A stretch of 64,000 nt of DNA, from contig NZ_CP146092.1 of NCBI RefSeq assembly GCF_037023145.1, positions 558,001-622,000 of the forward strand, given 5' to 3'. The position numbers and the translations under genes were made by a program. Positions 44,447 to 51,959 of this stretch are shown here, in pieces. The DNA comes from Ralstonia sp. RRA. GTDB taxonomy: Bacteria > Pseudomonadota > Gammaproteobacteria > Burkholderiales > Burkholderiaceae. The notes under the pieces are model-generated. The model was not told the DNA's origin, did not search any database, and was given only the letters and a program-made list of their open reading frames with translations. Numbering within the stretch: position 1 is the stretch's first letter; the number at the start of each line of letters is the position of its first letter.

Positions 44447-46539
44447 CTCAGCGTGCCCAGGATGCTGCGCGGCGCGCCCGGCGTCACCCATAAGCTGTTG
44501 TACGAGCTGACGTAGGTTGTGCGGTTGAACAGGTTGTGGAGCACCACCGAGGCGCGCAGGTGCTTGTCCAGCTGCACATAGCCGTTGATCTGCACGGTGG
44601 TGTAGGCGGGCAGTTGGAAGCCGTCTTGCGTGTTGGCGGTGTTGCCCGCGCGGCTGCCGACGTAGACCACGCCTGCGCCCACGCCCGCCTTTTGCGCGAA
44701 GGGCGGCGCGAACTCATACATGAGCAGCGCGCTGCCGCTCACGCGTGGGATGTCGACCAGCCGCGCGCCCGGCGCGAGCACCGTATCGTGCGTGACTTCG
44801 GCATCGATGTACGCCAGGTTGGCGATGCCACGGAAACCGCCGCCCAACTCGCCGTTCCACTCGAATTCCAGGCCACGGCTGCGTACCTCGCCGGCGGCGC
44901 GCGAGAAGCCGCTGTTGGCAGGGTCGGCGGTCAGCACGTTGCGCTTGGTCACGTCGAATGCGGCCAGGGTCGTCAGCGAGTGCGCGCCGGCCCATTTGAC
45001 GCCCACCTCGTAGCCGTGCCCTTTCTCGGGGGCGAAGGCGTTGCCGTTGGCGTCGATGCCATTGTTGGGGCGGAACGAATACGCGGTGTTGGCATACACG
45101 GACAGCGCCGGGCTCCACTGATAGACCACGCCCAGGCGCGGGGTAGTGGCGGTCTGGCTCTGGCTGGCGGTGGTGCCGGTGCGCCGGTTTTCGATCGACT
45201 GGCGGTAGTTGTCCCAGCGCAGCCCGGCGATGACCTTCCAGTGCTCGCCCAGGGCCAGCATGTCTTGCACGTAGGCGCCCTGGCCTTCGTCGTGCTCCAG
45301 CGCGTTGGTGGCGGTGGCAAGCGCGGGCGTGGCCTGGCCGTAGACGGGGTTGAAGATGTCGATGGCATACGGCGCGGCGGCCGTGGGTGTCGAGCGCTGG
45401 ACGAGCTGGTCGTAGTTGAAACGGTAAGCGTCGGTGCCCATCGTCAGCGTGTGCGATACGGCGCCGGTTTGCAGCTTACCGGTCAGCTCCAGCCGGCCTT
45501 GCAGGTCGTTGCTGTGGAAGCTGACGTTGCGGTAGCGACGCCACAGCGTGCGCCCATCCGCTTGCAGCGAGAACGCTTCGGACGAGCGGCCGTACAGGTC
45601 GGTATCGCGCTGCGCCACGCCGGCGTTGACAGACCAATCCGCGTTGATGCGGTGGTCGACGGTCAACTGGTGGCCGAGGTTGCGCACTTCGTAGTTGCCA
45701 TCGCGCGGCTCGCCCAGGAAGCGCGACGTGGGGATCGCACCAAGCTGACCCTTGACCGCGACCACGCCACGGTCGAGCGGGGCGCTCTGGCGCGCGGCTT
45801 CCATTTCGTAGTGGACGACGGTGTCGGGGCCGGCCATCCACGTAAAGCCGGGCGCGATGAGGTAGCGCTTGCTCGATACGGTATCGCGAAAGCTGCCGTT
45901 GTCCTCGTTCATGACGCCCAGCCGATAGGCCAGCGTATCGGACAGCCGCCCGGTGGAGTCGAGCGTCTCGCGCGTGGCGCCGTAGCTGCCGGCCGATACG
46001 CTCACGATGTTGGCGGCTTTGAACTGCGGCTGCTTGGTGGTGTAGCTGATGATGCCGCCCGGGTCTCCGCGCCCGTACAGCGCGGAAGCCGGCCCCTTGA
46101 GCACCTCCATGCGCTCCAGGCTGGCGGTGTCGCGCGGCACGCTGATGCCACGGTTCCACGAGAAGCCGTTGAGCAGGTAGTCGGTGCCGCTGGTGTTGCC
46201 GTCGCCGGCAAAACCGCGCACGGCATAGTGGTCCCACAGGCCGCCAAAGCTGTTCTGGCGCGATACGCCCGCCACCCAGTCGTACAGATCGTCACCGCGC
46301 CCGGCGGCCACGGTTTGCATGAGTTCCGCGTTGACGCTGCTCACGGCAAACGGGATGTCCATCACGTCGGCATCGGTGCGCGTGGCAACGGACGTCTCCT
46401 TGGCGCGAAACCCTGGCGCCTGCCGTTGGCCCGACGCCTTGGTTTCCGGCAATTGAACTTCCTGCGCCAGCACGCTCCCCGTACCCGATGCGCTAACGAT
46501 TGCGGCCACAACGCTAGCCGCCCAAGTCTTGTTGGGCAT
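44434..46539 (-). CDS. TonB-dependent siderophore receptor
   Basis: A 701-residue outer-membrane receptor. The signal peptide is in the first 26 residues (MPNKTWAASVVAAIVSASGT, cleavage near VLAQE). The plug domain runs about 45-165 (DIPFAVSSVNAELMQTVAAG, MEVLKGPASALYGRGDPGGI) and a 22-strand barrel ends in the canonical terminal Phe (ILGTLSYSF). No N-terminal signalling domain is present, so it is not of the sigma-factor-signalling type. It imports a ferric siderophore with TonB energy. The ATG at 46539 with GGAACGGGGG upstream is chosen. A Fur-like site precedes it, indicating iron repression. Confidence 0.92.
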   Translation of the reverse strand: MPNKTWAASVVAAIVSASGTGSVLAQEVQLPETKASGQRQAPGFRAKETSVATRTDADVMDIPFAVSSVNAELMQTVAAGRGDDLYDWVAGVSRQNSFGGLWDHYAVRGFAGDGNTSGTDYLLNGFSWNRGISVPRDTASLERMEVLKGPASALYGRGDPGGIISYTTKQPQFKAANIVSVSAGSYGATRETLDSTGRLSDTLAYRLGVMNEDNGSFRDTVSSKRYLIAPGFTWMAGPDTVVHYEMEAARQSAPLDRGVVAVKGQLGAIPTSRFLGEPRDGNYEVRNLGHQLTVDHRINADWSVNAGVAQRDTDLYGRSSEAFSLQADGRTLWRRYRNVSFHSNDLQGRLELTGKLQTGAVSHTLTMGTDAYRFNYDQLVQRSTPTAAAPYAIDIFNPVYGQATPALATATNALEHDEGQGAYVQDMLALGEHWKVIAGLRWDNYRQSIENRRTGTTASQSQTATTPRLGVVYQWSPALSVYANTAYSFRPNNGIDANGNAFAPEKGHGYEVGVKWAGAHSLTTLAAFDVTKRNVLTADPANSGFSRAAGEVRSRGLEFEWNGELGGGFRGIANLAYIDAEVTHDTVLAPGARLVDIPRVSGSALLMYEFAPPFAQKAGVGAGVVYVGSRAGNTANTQDGFQLPAYTTVQINGYVQLDKHLRASVVLHNLFNRTTYVSSYNSLWVTPGAPRSILGTLSYSF

Positions 46540-46566
46540 TCCCCCGTTCCTTCTTCTACTGTTGCG

Positions 46567-46586
46567 AATGAGACTGATTCTCAATT
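46567..46586 (-). promoter_or_regulatory. Probable Fur box of the TonB receptor gene
   Basis: AATGAGACTGATTCTCAATT has inverted AATTGAGA-type arms around a five-base centre and resembles the GATAATGATAATCATTATC family of Fur sites. It lies 28-47 bp upstream of the receptor start, an expected repressor position. Confidence 0.65.
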
Positions 46587-46695
46587 TTACGCAAGGAGCG
46601 GGAGTTTCTCATCCGCAATGTGGAATAACCCCTAAGAGTCTCGGCATTACGGGCATGACAACAAGGGAATGGCGGCTGGCCACGCGTTGACCTTT

Positions 46696-46719
46696 CGTTA
46701 TATTGACTCGTATATTACG
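46696..46719 (+). promoter_or_regulatory. Probable ModE box upstream of modA
   Basis: The plus strand reads CGTTATATTG, then ACTCG, then TATATTACG, about 33 bp before the modA start. This closely resembles the E. coli ModE operator of modABC (CGTTATATTG-N-TACATAACG type). It predicts molybdate-dependent repression of modA. No modE gene is in the window. Confidence 0.7.
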
Positions 46720-46751
46720 GGCGATCTTTTCATCACCGAGCCGGGTTTGCT

Positions 46752-47534
46752 ATGCCATGTTCCTCGCTTTGGGCGCACGCACGCGCCATCGGTCTGGCTG
46801 CGGCATTGTCGATGGGGTTGGCCGAGCCGGTGCACGCGGCAGACCTCGTCGTTTCGGCTGCCGCCAGCCTGACCAACGCCTTCAAGACGATCGCCCAGCA
46901 GTACGAAGCGCAGCATCCGGACACGAAGGTCGTGCTCAACTTTGGCGCGTCGGACGTGCTGATGCAGCAGATCGCGCGCGGCGCTCCGGCAGACGTGTTT
47001 GCCTCCGCCGATCAGGAAGCCATGAACAAGGCCGTGGATGAGAAGGTCATCAAGACCGAAACGCGCCATGACTTTGTGGCCAACCAGCTCGTGCTGATCG
47101 TGCCAGTCGTGACGGCGGCGGGCACCGTGCCCGTGCACGCGCTGACGGATCTGACCAAGCCCGAGGTGAAGCGTGTGGCGATCGGCAACCCGGCGTCGGT
47201 GCCGGTGGGCCGCTATGCCAAGCGTGCGCTGGAAGGGGCTGGCCTGTGGGCGCCGGTGGAGGCCAAGGCGGTGTTGGCGCAGAACGTGCGCCAGGCGCTG
47301 GACTATGTGTCGCGCGGCGAGGTCGAAGCGGGCCTGGTGTTCTCCACCGATGCCGCCATCGCTGCCGACAAGGTGAAGGTGGCGAGCCCCGTGCCGCTGA
47401 ACGTGCCGCTCACCTACCCGATTGCCGTGACGTCTGGCACGAAGCAGCCGCAGCAGGCGGCCGACTTCGTGGCATTTGTGATGTCGCCGGCTGGCCAGGC
47501 AGTGCTGGCCAAGTACGGTTTCTTGAAGCCGTAA
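46752..47534 (+). CDS. modA: Molybdate ABC transporter substrate-binding protein
   Basis: A 260-residue periplasmic binding protein. The signal peptide is MPCSSLWAHARAIGLAAALS with cleavage near VHAAD. The mature start DLVVSAAASLTNAFKTIAQQ carries the Ser residues that bind the molybdate oxyanion; then NFGASDVLMQQIARGAPADV and the Tyr/Asp region LDYVSRGEVEAGLVFSTDA follow. It captures molybdate (or tungstate) for ModBC. No modB or modC is adjacent: the next gene is a convergent MFS gene whose stop directly abuts. The ModE box upstream supports the assignment. Confidence 0.9.
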   Translation: MPCSSLWAHARAIGLAAALSMGLAEPVHAADLVVSAAASLTNAFKTIAQQYEAQHPDTKVVLNFGASDVLMQQIARGAPADVFASADQEAMNKAVDEKVIKTETRHDFVANQLVLIVPVVTAAGTVPVHALTDLTKPEVKRVAIGNPASVPVGRYAKRALEGAGLWAPVEAKAVLAQNVRQALDYVSRGEVEAGLVFSTDAAIAADKVKVASPVPLNVPLTYPIAVTSGTKQPQQAADFVAFVMSPAGQAVLAKYGFLKP

Positions 47535-48833
47535 TTACGCAGTCGCCGGCTGACCTGCACGCTCGGCATCTTGCGTGGGGCCACGGTGGATGCGCAGCAC
47601 CAGGAAGGCGCCTGCCACGCACAGCCCGCCCGAGATCATCGAGGCTAGCGTGTAGTTGCCCAGCGTGGAGCGCATCATGCCCGCGCCCAGCGTGGCAAAC
47701 GCCGCGCCCAACTGGTGCCCTGCGACGATCCAACCAAAGACGATGGGCGCTGCCGCCTTGCCGAACACATCGTTGGTCAGGCGCACGGTCGGCGGTACGG
47801 TGGCGATCCAGTCCAGCCCGTAGAACAGCGCAAACACCGGCAGGCCGAAGAACTCGAAGCCGAACGCATACGGCAGGTAGATCAGCGACAGCCCGCGCAG
47901 GCCGTAGTACCAGAACAGCAGCACGCGGCTGTTGTAGCGGTCGGACAGCCAGCCCGACAGCGTGGTCCCCACCAGATCGAAGATCCCCATCACAGCCAGC
48001 AGGCTGGCGCCCTTGACCTCGGTCAGGCCGTGGTCTGCACACATGGCGATGAAATGCGTGCCGATATAGCCGTTGGTGCTGGCGCCGCAGATAAAGAAGC
48101 TGAAGAAGAGCAGCCAGAAATCGCGCTTGCGTGCCGCTTGCACGAGCGTGTTCATGGCCAGCACGATTGGGTTTGCGCGGGGGCCTTGATCGACTTCCGG
48201 TGCATCGGCGGGTTCGCCATAGGTGCGCAGGCCCACGCTCTTGGGAGACTCCGGCAGCAGCATCGCAACGATCGGCAGCAGCAGCGTCAGCGCGCCGGCC
48301 ACGATCAGCACCACCGGGCGCCAACCGTAGCGCTCGACCACCGCCGCCATCATCGGCAGGAAGACGAGCTGGCCGGTGGCAGAGCTGGCCGTCAGGATGC
48401 CCATGGCCAGCCCGCGGTGGCTCGTGAACCAGCGGTTGACCACCGTGGCCCCCAAGGTGATGGCCGCCACGCCCGTGCCACCGCCCACCATCACGCCCCA
48501 CAGCAGCACCATCTGCCATGGCTGACTCATCATTGCCGAGAGCGCGGTGCCCGACACCAGCACGGCCAGCGCGACCAGCACCGTGCGGCGGATACCGAAG
48601 TACTGCATTGATGCCGCCGCAAACGGCCCCGTCAGCCCATACAGCGCAATGCCGATCGAGATGGCCAGCGAGATCGTGCCGCGGCTCCAACCGAACTCGT
48701 GCTCAAGCGGCAGCATCATCACACTGGGCGTGGCACGCGTGCCGGCCGCACACAGCAGGATCAGGAACACCACGGCCAGGGCGATCCAGCTGTAGTGAAA
48801 ACGAGGGGCGATGAGGCGGGCAAGTCTCTGCAT
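47535..48833 (-). CDS. MFS transporter (oxalate/formate-antiporter-like subfamily)
   Basis: A 12-TM MFS protein of about 432 residues. The loop motif region is LPLEHEFGWSRGTISLAISI, typical of the COG2271/OFA-like monocarboxylate group, with ATVVNRWFTSHRGLAMGILT and the second-half loop TLSGWLSDRYNSRVLLFWYY. The substrate is unknown. The ATG at 48833 (MQRLARLIAPRFHYSW) is preferred; a TTG at 48875 in frame is an alternative. It is divergent from a TetR gene with two palindromic operators between, so it is probably repressed by that TetR. Confidence 0.85.
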   Translation of the reverse strand: MQRLARLIAPRFHYSWIALAVVFLILLCAAGTRATPSVMMLPLEHEFGWSRGTISLAISIGIALYGLTGPFAAASMQYFGIRRTVLVALAVLVSGTALSAMMSQPWQMVLLWGVMVGGGTGVAAITLGATVVNRWFTSHRGLAMGILTASSATGQLVFLPMMAAVVERYGWRPVVLIVAGALTLLLPIVAMLLPESPKSVGLRTYGEPADAPEVDQGPRANPIVLAMNTLVQAARKRDFWLLFFSFFICGASTNGYIGTHFIAMCADHGLTEVKGASLLAVMGIFDLVGTTLSGWLSDRYNSRVLLFWYYGLRGLSLIYLPYAFGFEFFGLPVFALFYGLDWIATVPPTVRLTNDVFGKAAAPIVFGWIVAGHQLGAAFATLGAGMMRSTLGNYTLASMISGGLCVAGAFLVLRIHRGPTQDAERAGQPATA

Positions 48834-48885
48834 GGGGCGTCCGATTCCGGCGTTCGATTCTTGTAGGCTCGACAATGCGCTATTC

Positions 48886-48935
48886 GTTACCGACCGGTAA
48901 CAACGTGCTTGCGATAGTAGGTACCGCTCGGTAAC
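48886..48935. promoter_or_regulatory. Two palindromic operators between MFS and TetR genes
   Basis: GTTACCGACCGGTAAC (48886-48901) is a near-perfect palindrome, and a second copy, GGTACCGCTCGGTAAC, lies at 48920-48935. Both share TTACCG/CGGTAA arms. Their position in the divergent region fits dimeric TetR binding sites controlling both genes. Confidence 0.7.
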
Positions 48936-49015
48936 ATGTCAAGCAGCAATCGAATGGTATCGACGTGGTAGGGGGCTTGTTTCTCGCCCCGTCGGCAGTC
49001 TGTAGGAGCATCAAC

Positions 49016-49663
49016 ATGGCAGCACGCGGCCCACGCGCCCTTTCTTCCTCCACTGAAAAAACCACGCCGCGCCGCATCAGCGGTGAGGATGCGCACGCCA
49101 GCTTGCTCGAGGCGGCTCGTCAACTGTTCTACTACGAAGGCGTGCGGGCCGTGGGCGTGGAGGCCGTGGTGGAGAAGGCCGGCGTCAACAAGATGAGCCT
49201 GTACCGCCAGTTCAAGTCGAAGGACGACCTCGTCCTCGCTTACCTGGAGCGCAGTGACGAGAACTTCTGGGGCTATTTCAACGCGAGCATGGCCAAGCAC
49301 CCGGATGATGCGCGCGCGCAACTGCTGCAGTTCTTTATCGATGTCTCCGAGCGTGCCTCGCGCCCGGGTTACCGGGGCTGCCCGTTCGTGAATGTGGCGG
49401 CGGAGTTTCCGGACCCGTCGCATGCAGCGCGGCAGTTCGTCCAGCGTAACAAGGCGCTGTTGCTCTCGCGCCTGCGTGATCGTGCCGAAGCCGCCGGCGC
49501 CACCGACCCGGATGCGCTGGCCGATGATCTTGCCTTCCTGATCGAGGGCGCCTATACCGCCAGCCAGACGTTCGGCACCGACGCGCCGCGCCTCATCAAG
49601 AGCTTGCCGCGCACCGCACGCGTATTGCTGGACGCCGGTATTCCCGCAGCCAAGTTGAACTGA
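49016..49663 (+). CDS. TetR/AcrR-family transcriptional regulator
   Basis: A 215-residue TetR protein. The HTH is at about residues 25-70: HASLLEAARQLFYYEGVRAV, GVEAVVEKAGVNKMSLYRQF, KSKDDLVLAYLE. The C-terminal ligand domain contains RPGYRGCPFVNVAAEFPD, a pattern common to the YcdC/AcrR-like group that controls efflux or electrophile-response genes. The ATG at 49016 is preceded by TAGGAG. It is divergent from the MFS gene and probably autorepresses through the two TTACCG palindromes. Confidence 0.9.
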   Translation: MAARGPRALSSSTEKTTPRRISGEDAHASLLEAARQLFYYEGVRAVGVEAVVEKAGVNKMSLYRQFKSKDDLVLAYLERSDENFWGYFNASMAKHPDDARAQLLQFFIDVSERASRPGYRGCPFVNVAAEFPDPSHAARQFVQRNKALLLSRLRDRAEAAGATDPDALADDLAFLIEGAYTASQTFGTDAPRLIKSLPRTARVLLDAGIPAAKLN

Positions 49664-49760
49664 TGTTGTAGCGGCAGCACGGACGGAAAACGGGCGTGCA
49701 CCGGCGCTGCACGATGCCGCTACACTCGCTGGCATTGTTGCTTCGGCCCCACCCGATTCG

Positions 49761-50741
49761 ATGACGCCCAACCAAGTCCCGCTCTCTCCCGTTCGTTCGA
49801 CGCCGGTTGCTCCGGTCCAGCCGCCTGCAATGCTGTCGCTGCCGGTAGCGTTGTCGCAAGCACAACGCGCACTCGACCGCATCGTGCTCGGCAAGCCGCT
49901 GCAGATTCGTTTGGCGCTGGCGTGTCTGCTGTCACGCGGGCACCTGCTGCTGGAGGATCTGCCTGGCGTGGGCAAGACCACGCTGGCACACGCGCTGGCC
50001 CGCACGCTCGGGCTGCAATATCAGCGGGTGCAGTTCACCAGCGATCTGCTGCCGACCGACCTGATCGGCGTGTCGATCTATGTGAAAGAAAAGAGTGCGT
50101 TCGAATTCCACCCCGGCCCACTGTTCGCGCAGGTGGTGCTGGCCGACGAAATCAACCGCGCCACGCCCAAGGCACAGAGCGCGCTGCTCGAAGCGATGGC
50201 TGAGGGGCAGGTGACGCACGATGGCGCCACGTATCCGCTGCCCGAGCCCTTCTTCGTGATTGCCACGCAGAACCCGTTGAACCAGATTGGCACGCATCCG
50301 CTGCCGGAGTCGCAGTTGGATCGCTTCACGATGCGGCTCTCGCTCGGGTATCCCGACCAAAGCTCGGAACGCGCGCTGTACCTGGGTGGCGGCGCGCCGC
50401 AGGACATCCAGCCCGTGCTGACTGCCGCGCAGGTCGTCGCGCTGCAAGCGGCTGCAGATGCCGTGCACGTGGCACCCGCGCTGGTCGACTATGTGCTTGC
50501 GCTGGTCAATGCCACGCGCACCGATGCACAGGTGCAGATGGGCCTGTCGCCGCGTGCCGGTCTGGCGCTGCTGGCGGCGGCCCGCGCGTGGGCGCTGATC
50601 GACGGCCGCGATGTCGTGCTGCCCGAAGATGTGCAGGCCGTGTTCAAGGCCGTGGCGGCGCACCGGTTGCTGCCGACGGGCGGTACGTTGTCGGCCACGG
50701 CGCTGGCGCAGCGGCTGCTCGATACGGTCGCCATTCCATAA
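49761..50741 (+). CDS. MoxR-family AAA+ ATPase
   Basis: A 326-residue ATPase with Walker A GVGKTTLAHALA (about residue 68), Walker B VVLADEINRATPKAQSALLE and the sensor-1 segment PFFVIATQNPLNQIGTHPLP. MoxR proteins act as chaperone-like ATPases with DUF58/VWA partners. The gene begins a three-gene unit with the DUF58 and transglutaminase genes. This conserved trio is widespread in proteobacteria, but its substrate is not settled. Confidence 0.9.
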   Translation: MTPNQVPLSPVRSTPVAPVQPPAMLSLPVALSQAQRALDRIVLGKPLQIRLALACLLSRGHLLLEDLPGVGKTTLAHALARTLGLQYQRVQFTSDLLPTDLIGVSIYVKEKSAFEFHPGPLFAQVVLADEINRATPKAQSALLEAMAEGQVTHDGATYPLPEPFFVIATQNPLNQIGTHPLPESQLDRFTMRLSLGYPDQSSERALYLGGGAPQDIQPVLTAAQVVALQAAADAVHVAPALVDYVLALVNATRTDAQVQMGLSPRAGLALLAAARAWALIDGRDVVLPEDVQAVFKAVAAHRLLPTGGTLSATALAQRLLDTVAIP

Positions 50742-50753
50742 GCGCACGGCGCC

Positions 50754-51860
50754 ATGGCGCGTTTCACCTCCTGGCTGGCGGCACCGTTCCGCGCGCTGTT
50801 ACGCATCCTGGGTGCGGGCTTGGCGGCGTTGCCCGGCGTCCGCTTTGCGCGAGCACGCGTGCAGCGTTTCTTGCAGCGACCGCGCAAGCCGCGCGAAGGC
50901 CGCATTCGTCTAGACCGCAATCACGTCTATATCCTGCCCACGGCATCGGGTGTGGGCTTTGCGCTGCTGCTGGTGGTCATGCTCGTCACTTCGCTCAACT
51001 ACAACGTGAGCCTGGGCTTTCTGCTGACGTTCGTACTGGCCGGTGTGGCGGCCTCTGCCATGTGGCAGACGCACCGCAACCTCGTCGACCTGGAAGTGCG
51101 CGGCGCGGCGGGCGAGGCGGTGTTTGCCGGGCATGCGCTCAACGTGAGCGTGGCGTTGGCCAACGTGACGCCCTGGGCGCGCGTGGGTTTGGATGTGAGT
51201 GCACAGGGTGTTGCCAACCCTGCCGCACCAGTGGAGGCCGCGCTCGACGCGCAGGACGCCACGGTGGCGGCATTGGCGTTTGCCGCACAGCCGCGCGGCT
51301 GGTTCAAACTGCCGCGTTTAACGGTGTCGACGCGCTTCCCGCTCGGCCTGTTTCGCGCATGGAGCTATGCCGATGCGCCGCTCACGCTGCTGGTCTATCC
51401 CGAACCCGAGCCCTCTGCGCCGCCGCTGCCCGCCAGCTTTGCGCCCGACCCCGGTGAGGAAGACAACCCGCGTGCCGCGCGTACCCAGGTCGAAGAGGCT
51501 GCCGACCAATTGCGCGCCTATCGCCCGGGTGATCCGCTGCGCAGCATCGCCTGGAAGCACAGTGCCCGGCTCGACACGTGGATGAGCCGCACCGGCCAAC
51601 AGGTGCGCCATGCGCAGTGCGTGCTCGCCTGGGATGCGCTGCCACCATCCATGCATGCGGAGCAGCGCCTGTCGCGCCTGTGCGCCTGGGTGCTGGCCGC
51701 CGAACACGCACCTGCCGGTGACGAACCTGAATACACACTGACCTTGCCGGGCATCTCGATTGGCCCGTCGCGCGGATCGGCACACCGCGATGCGTGTCTG
51801 CGCGCGCTGGCGCTGTGGGGCAAGCCTGCAATGCCTGAGGAGGGGCAGCATGCGCAGTAA
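50754..51860 (+). CDS. DUF58 domain-containing protein
   Basis: A 368-residue protein with two hydrophobic segments near residues 62-105 (YILPTASGVGFALLLVVMLV, SLNYNVSLGFLLTFVLAGVA) and the conserved DUF58 motif EAADQLRAYRPGDPLRSIAW followed by KHSARLDTW. It is a membrane-anchored partner of MoxR ATPases and lies 12 bp after that gene. Function is unknown; an envelope role is likely by context. Confidence 0.88.
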   Translation: MARFTSWLAAPFRALLRILGAGLAALPGVRFARARVQRFLQRPRKPREGRIRLDRNHVYILPTASGVGFALLLVVMLVTSLNYNVSLGFLLTFVLAGVAASAMWQTHRNLVDLEVRGAAGEAVFAGHALNVSVALANVTPWARVGLDVSAQGVANPAAPVEAALDAQDATVAALAFAAQPRGWFKLPRLTVSTRFPLGLFRAWSYADAPLTLLVYPEPEPSAPPLPASFAPDPGEEDNPRAARTQVEEAADQLRAYRPGDPLRSIAWKHSARLDTWMSRTGQQVRHAQCVLAWDALPPSMHAEQRLSRLCAWVLAAEHAPAGDEPEYTLTLPGISIGPSRGSAHRDACLRALALWGKPAMPEEGQHAQ

Positions 51861-51959
51861 GCAGGGGCCCCGCACAGCGGGGATGCGCACGACCGCGAAT
51901 GCTGCCGGCCGCCGACACCAGGAGCCGCAGCGCACCGATATCGGCAAGGAGGCGACCGC

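Noticed and set aside
44536..46635. 699-codon plus-strand frame opposite the TonB receptor
   Set aside because: Antisense shadow of the receptor gene with low-complexity Val/Gly/Arg composition.
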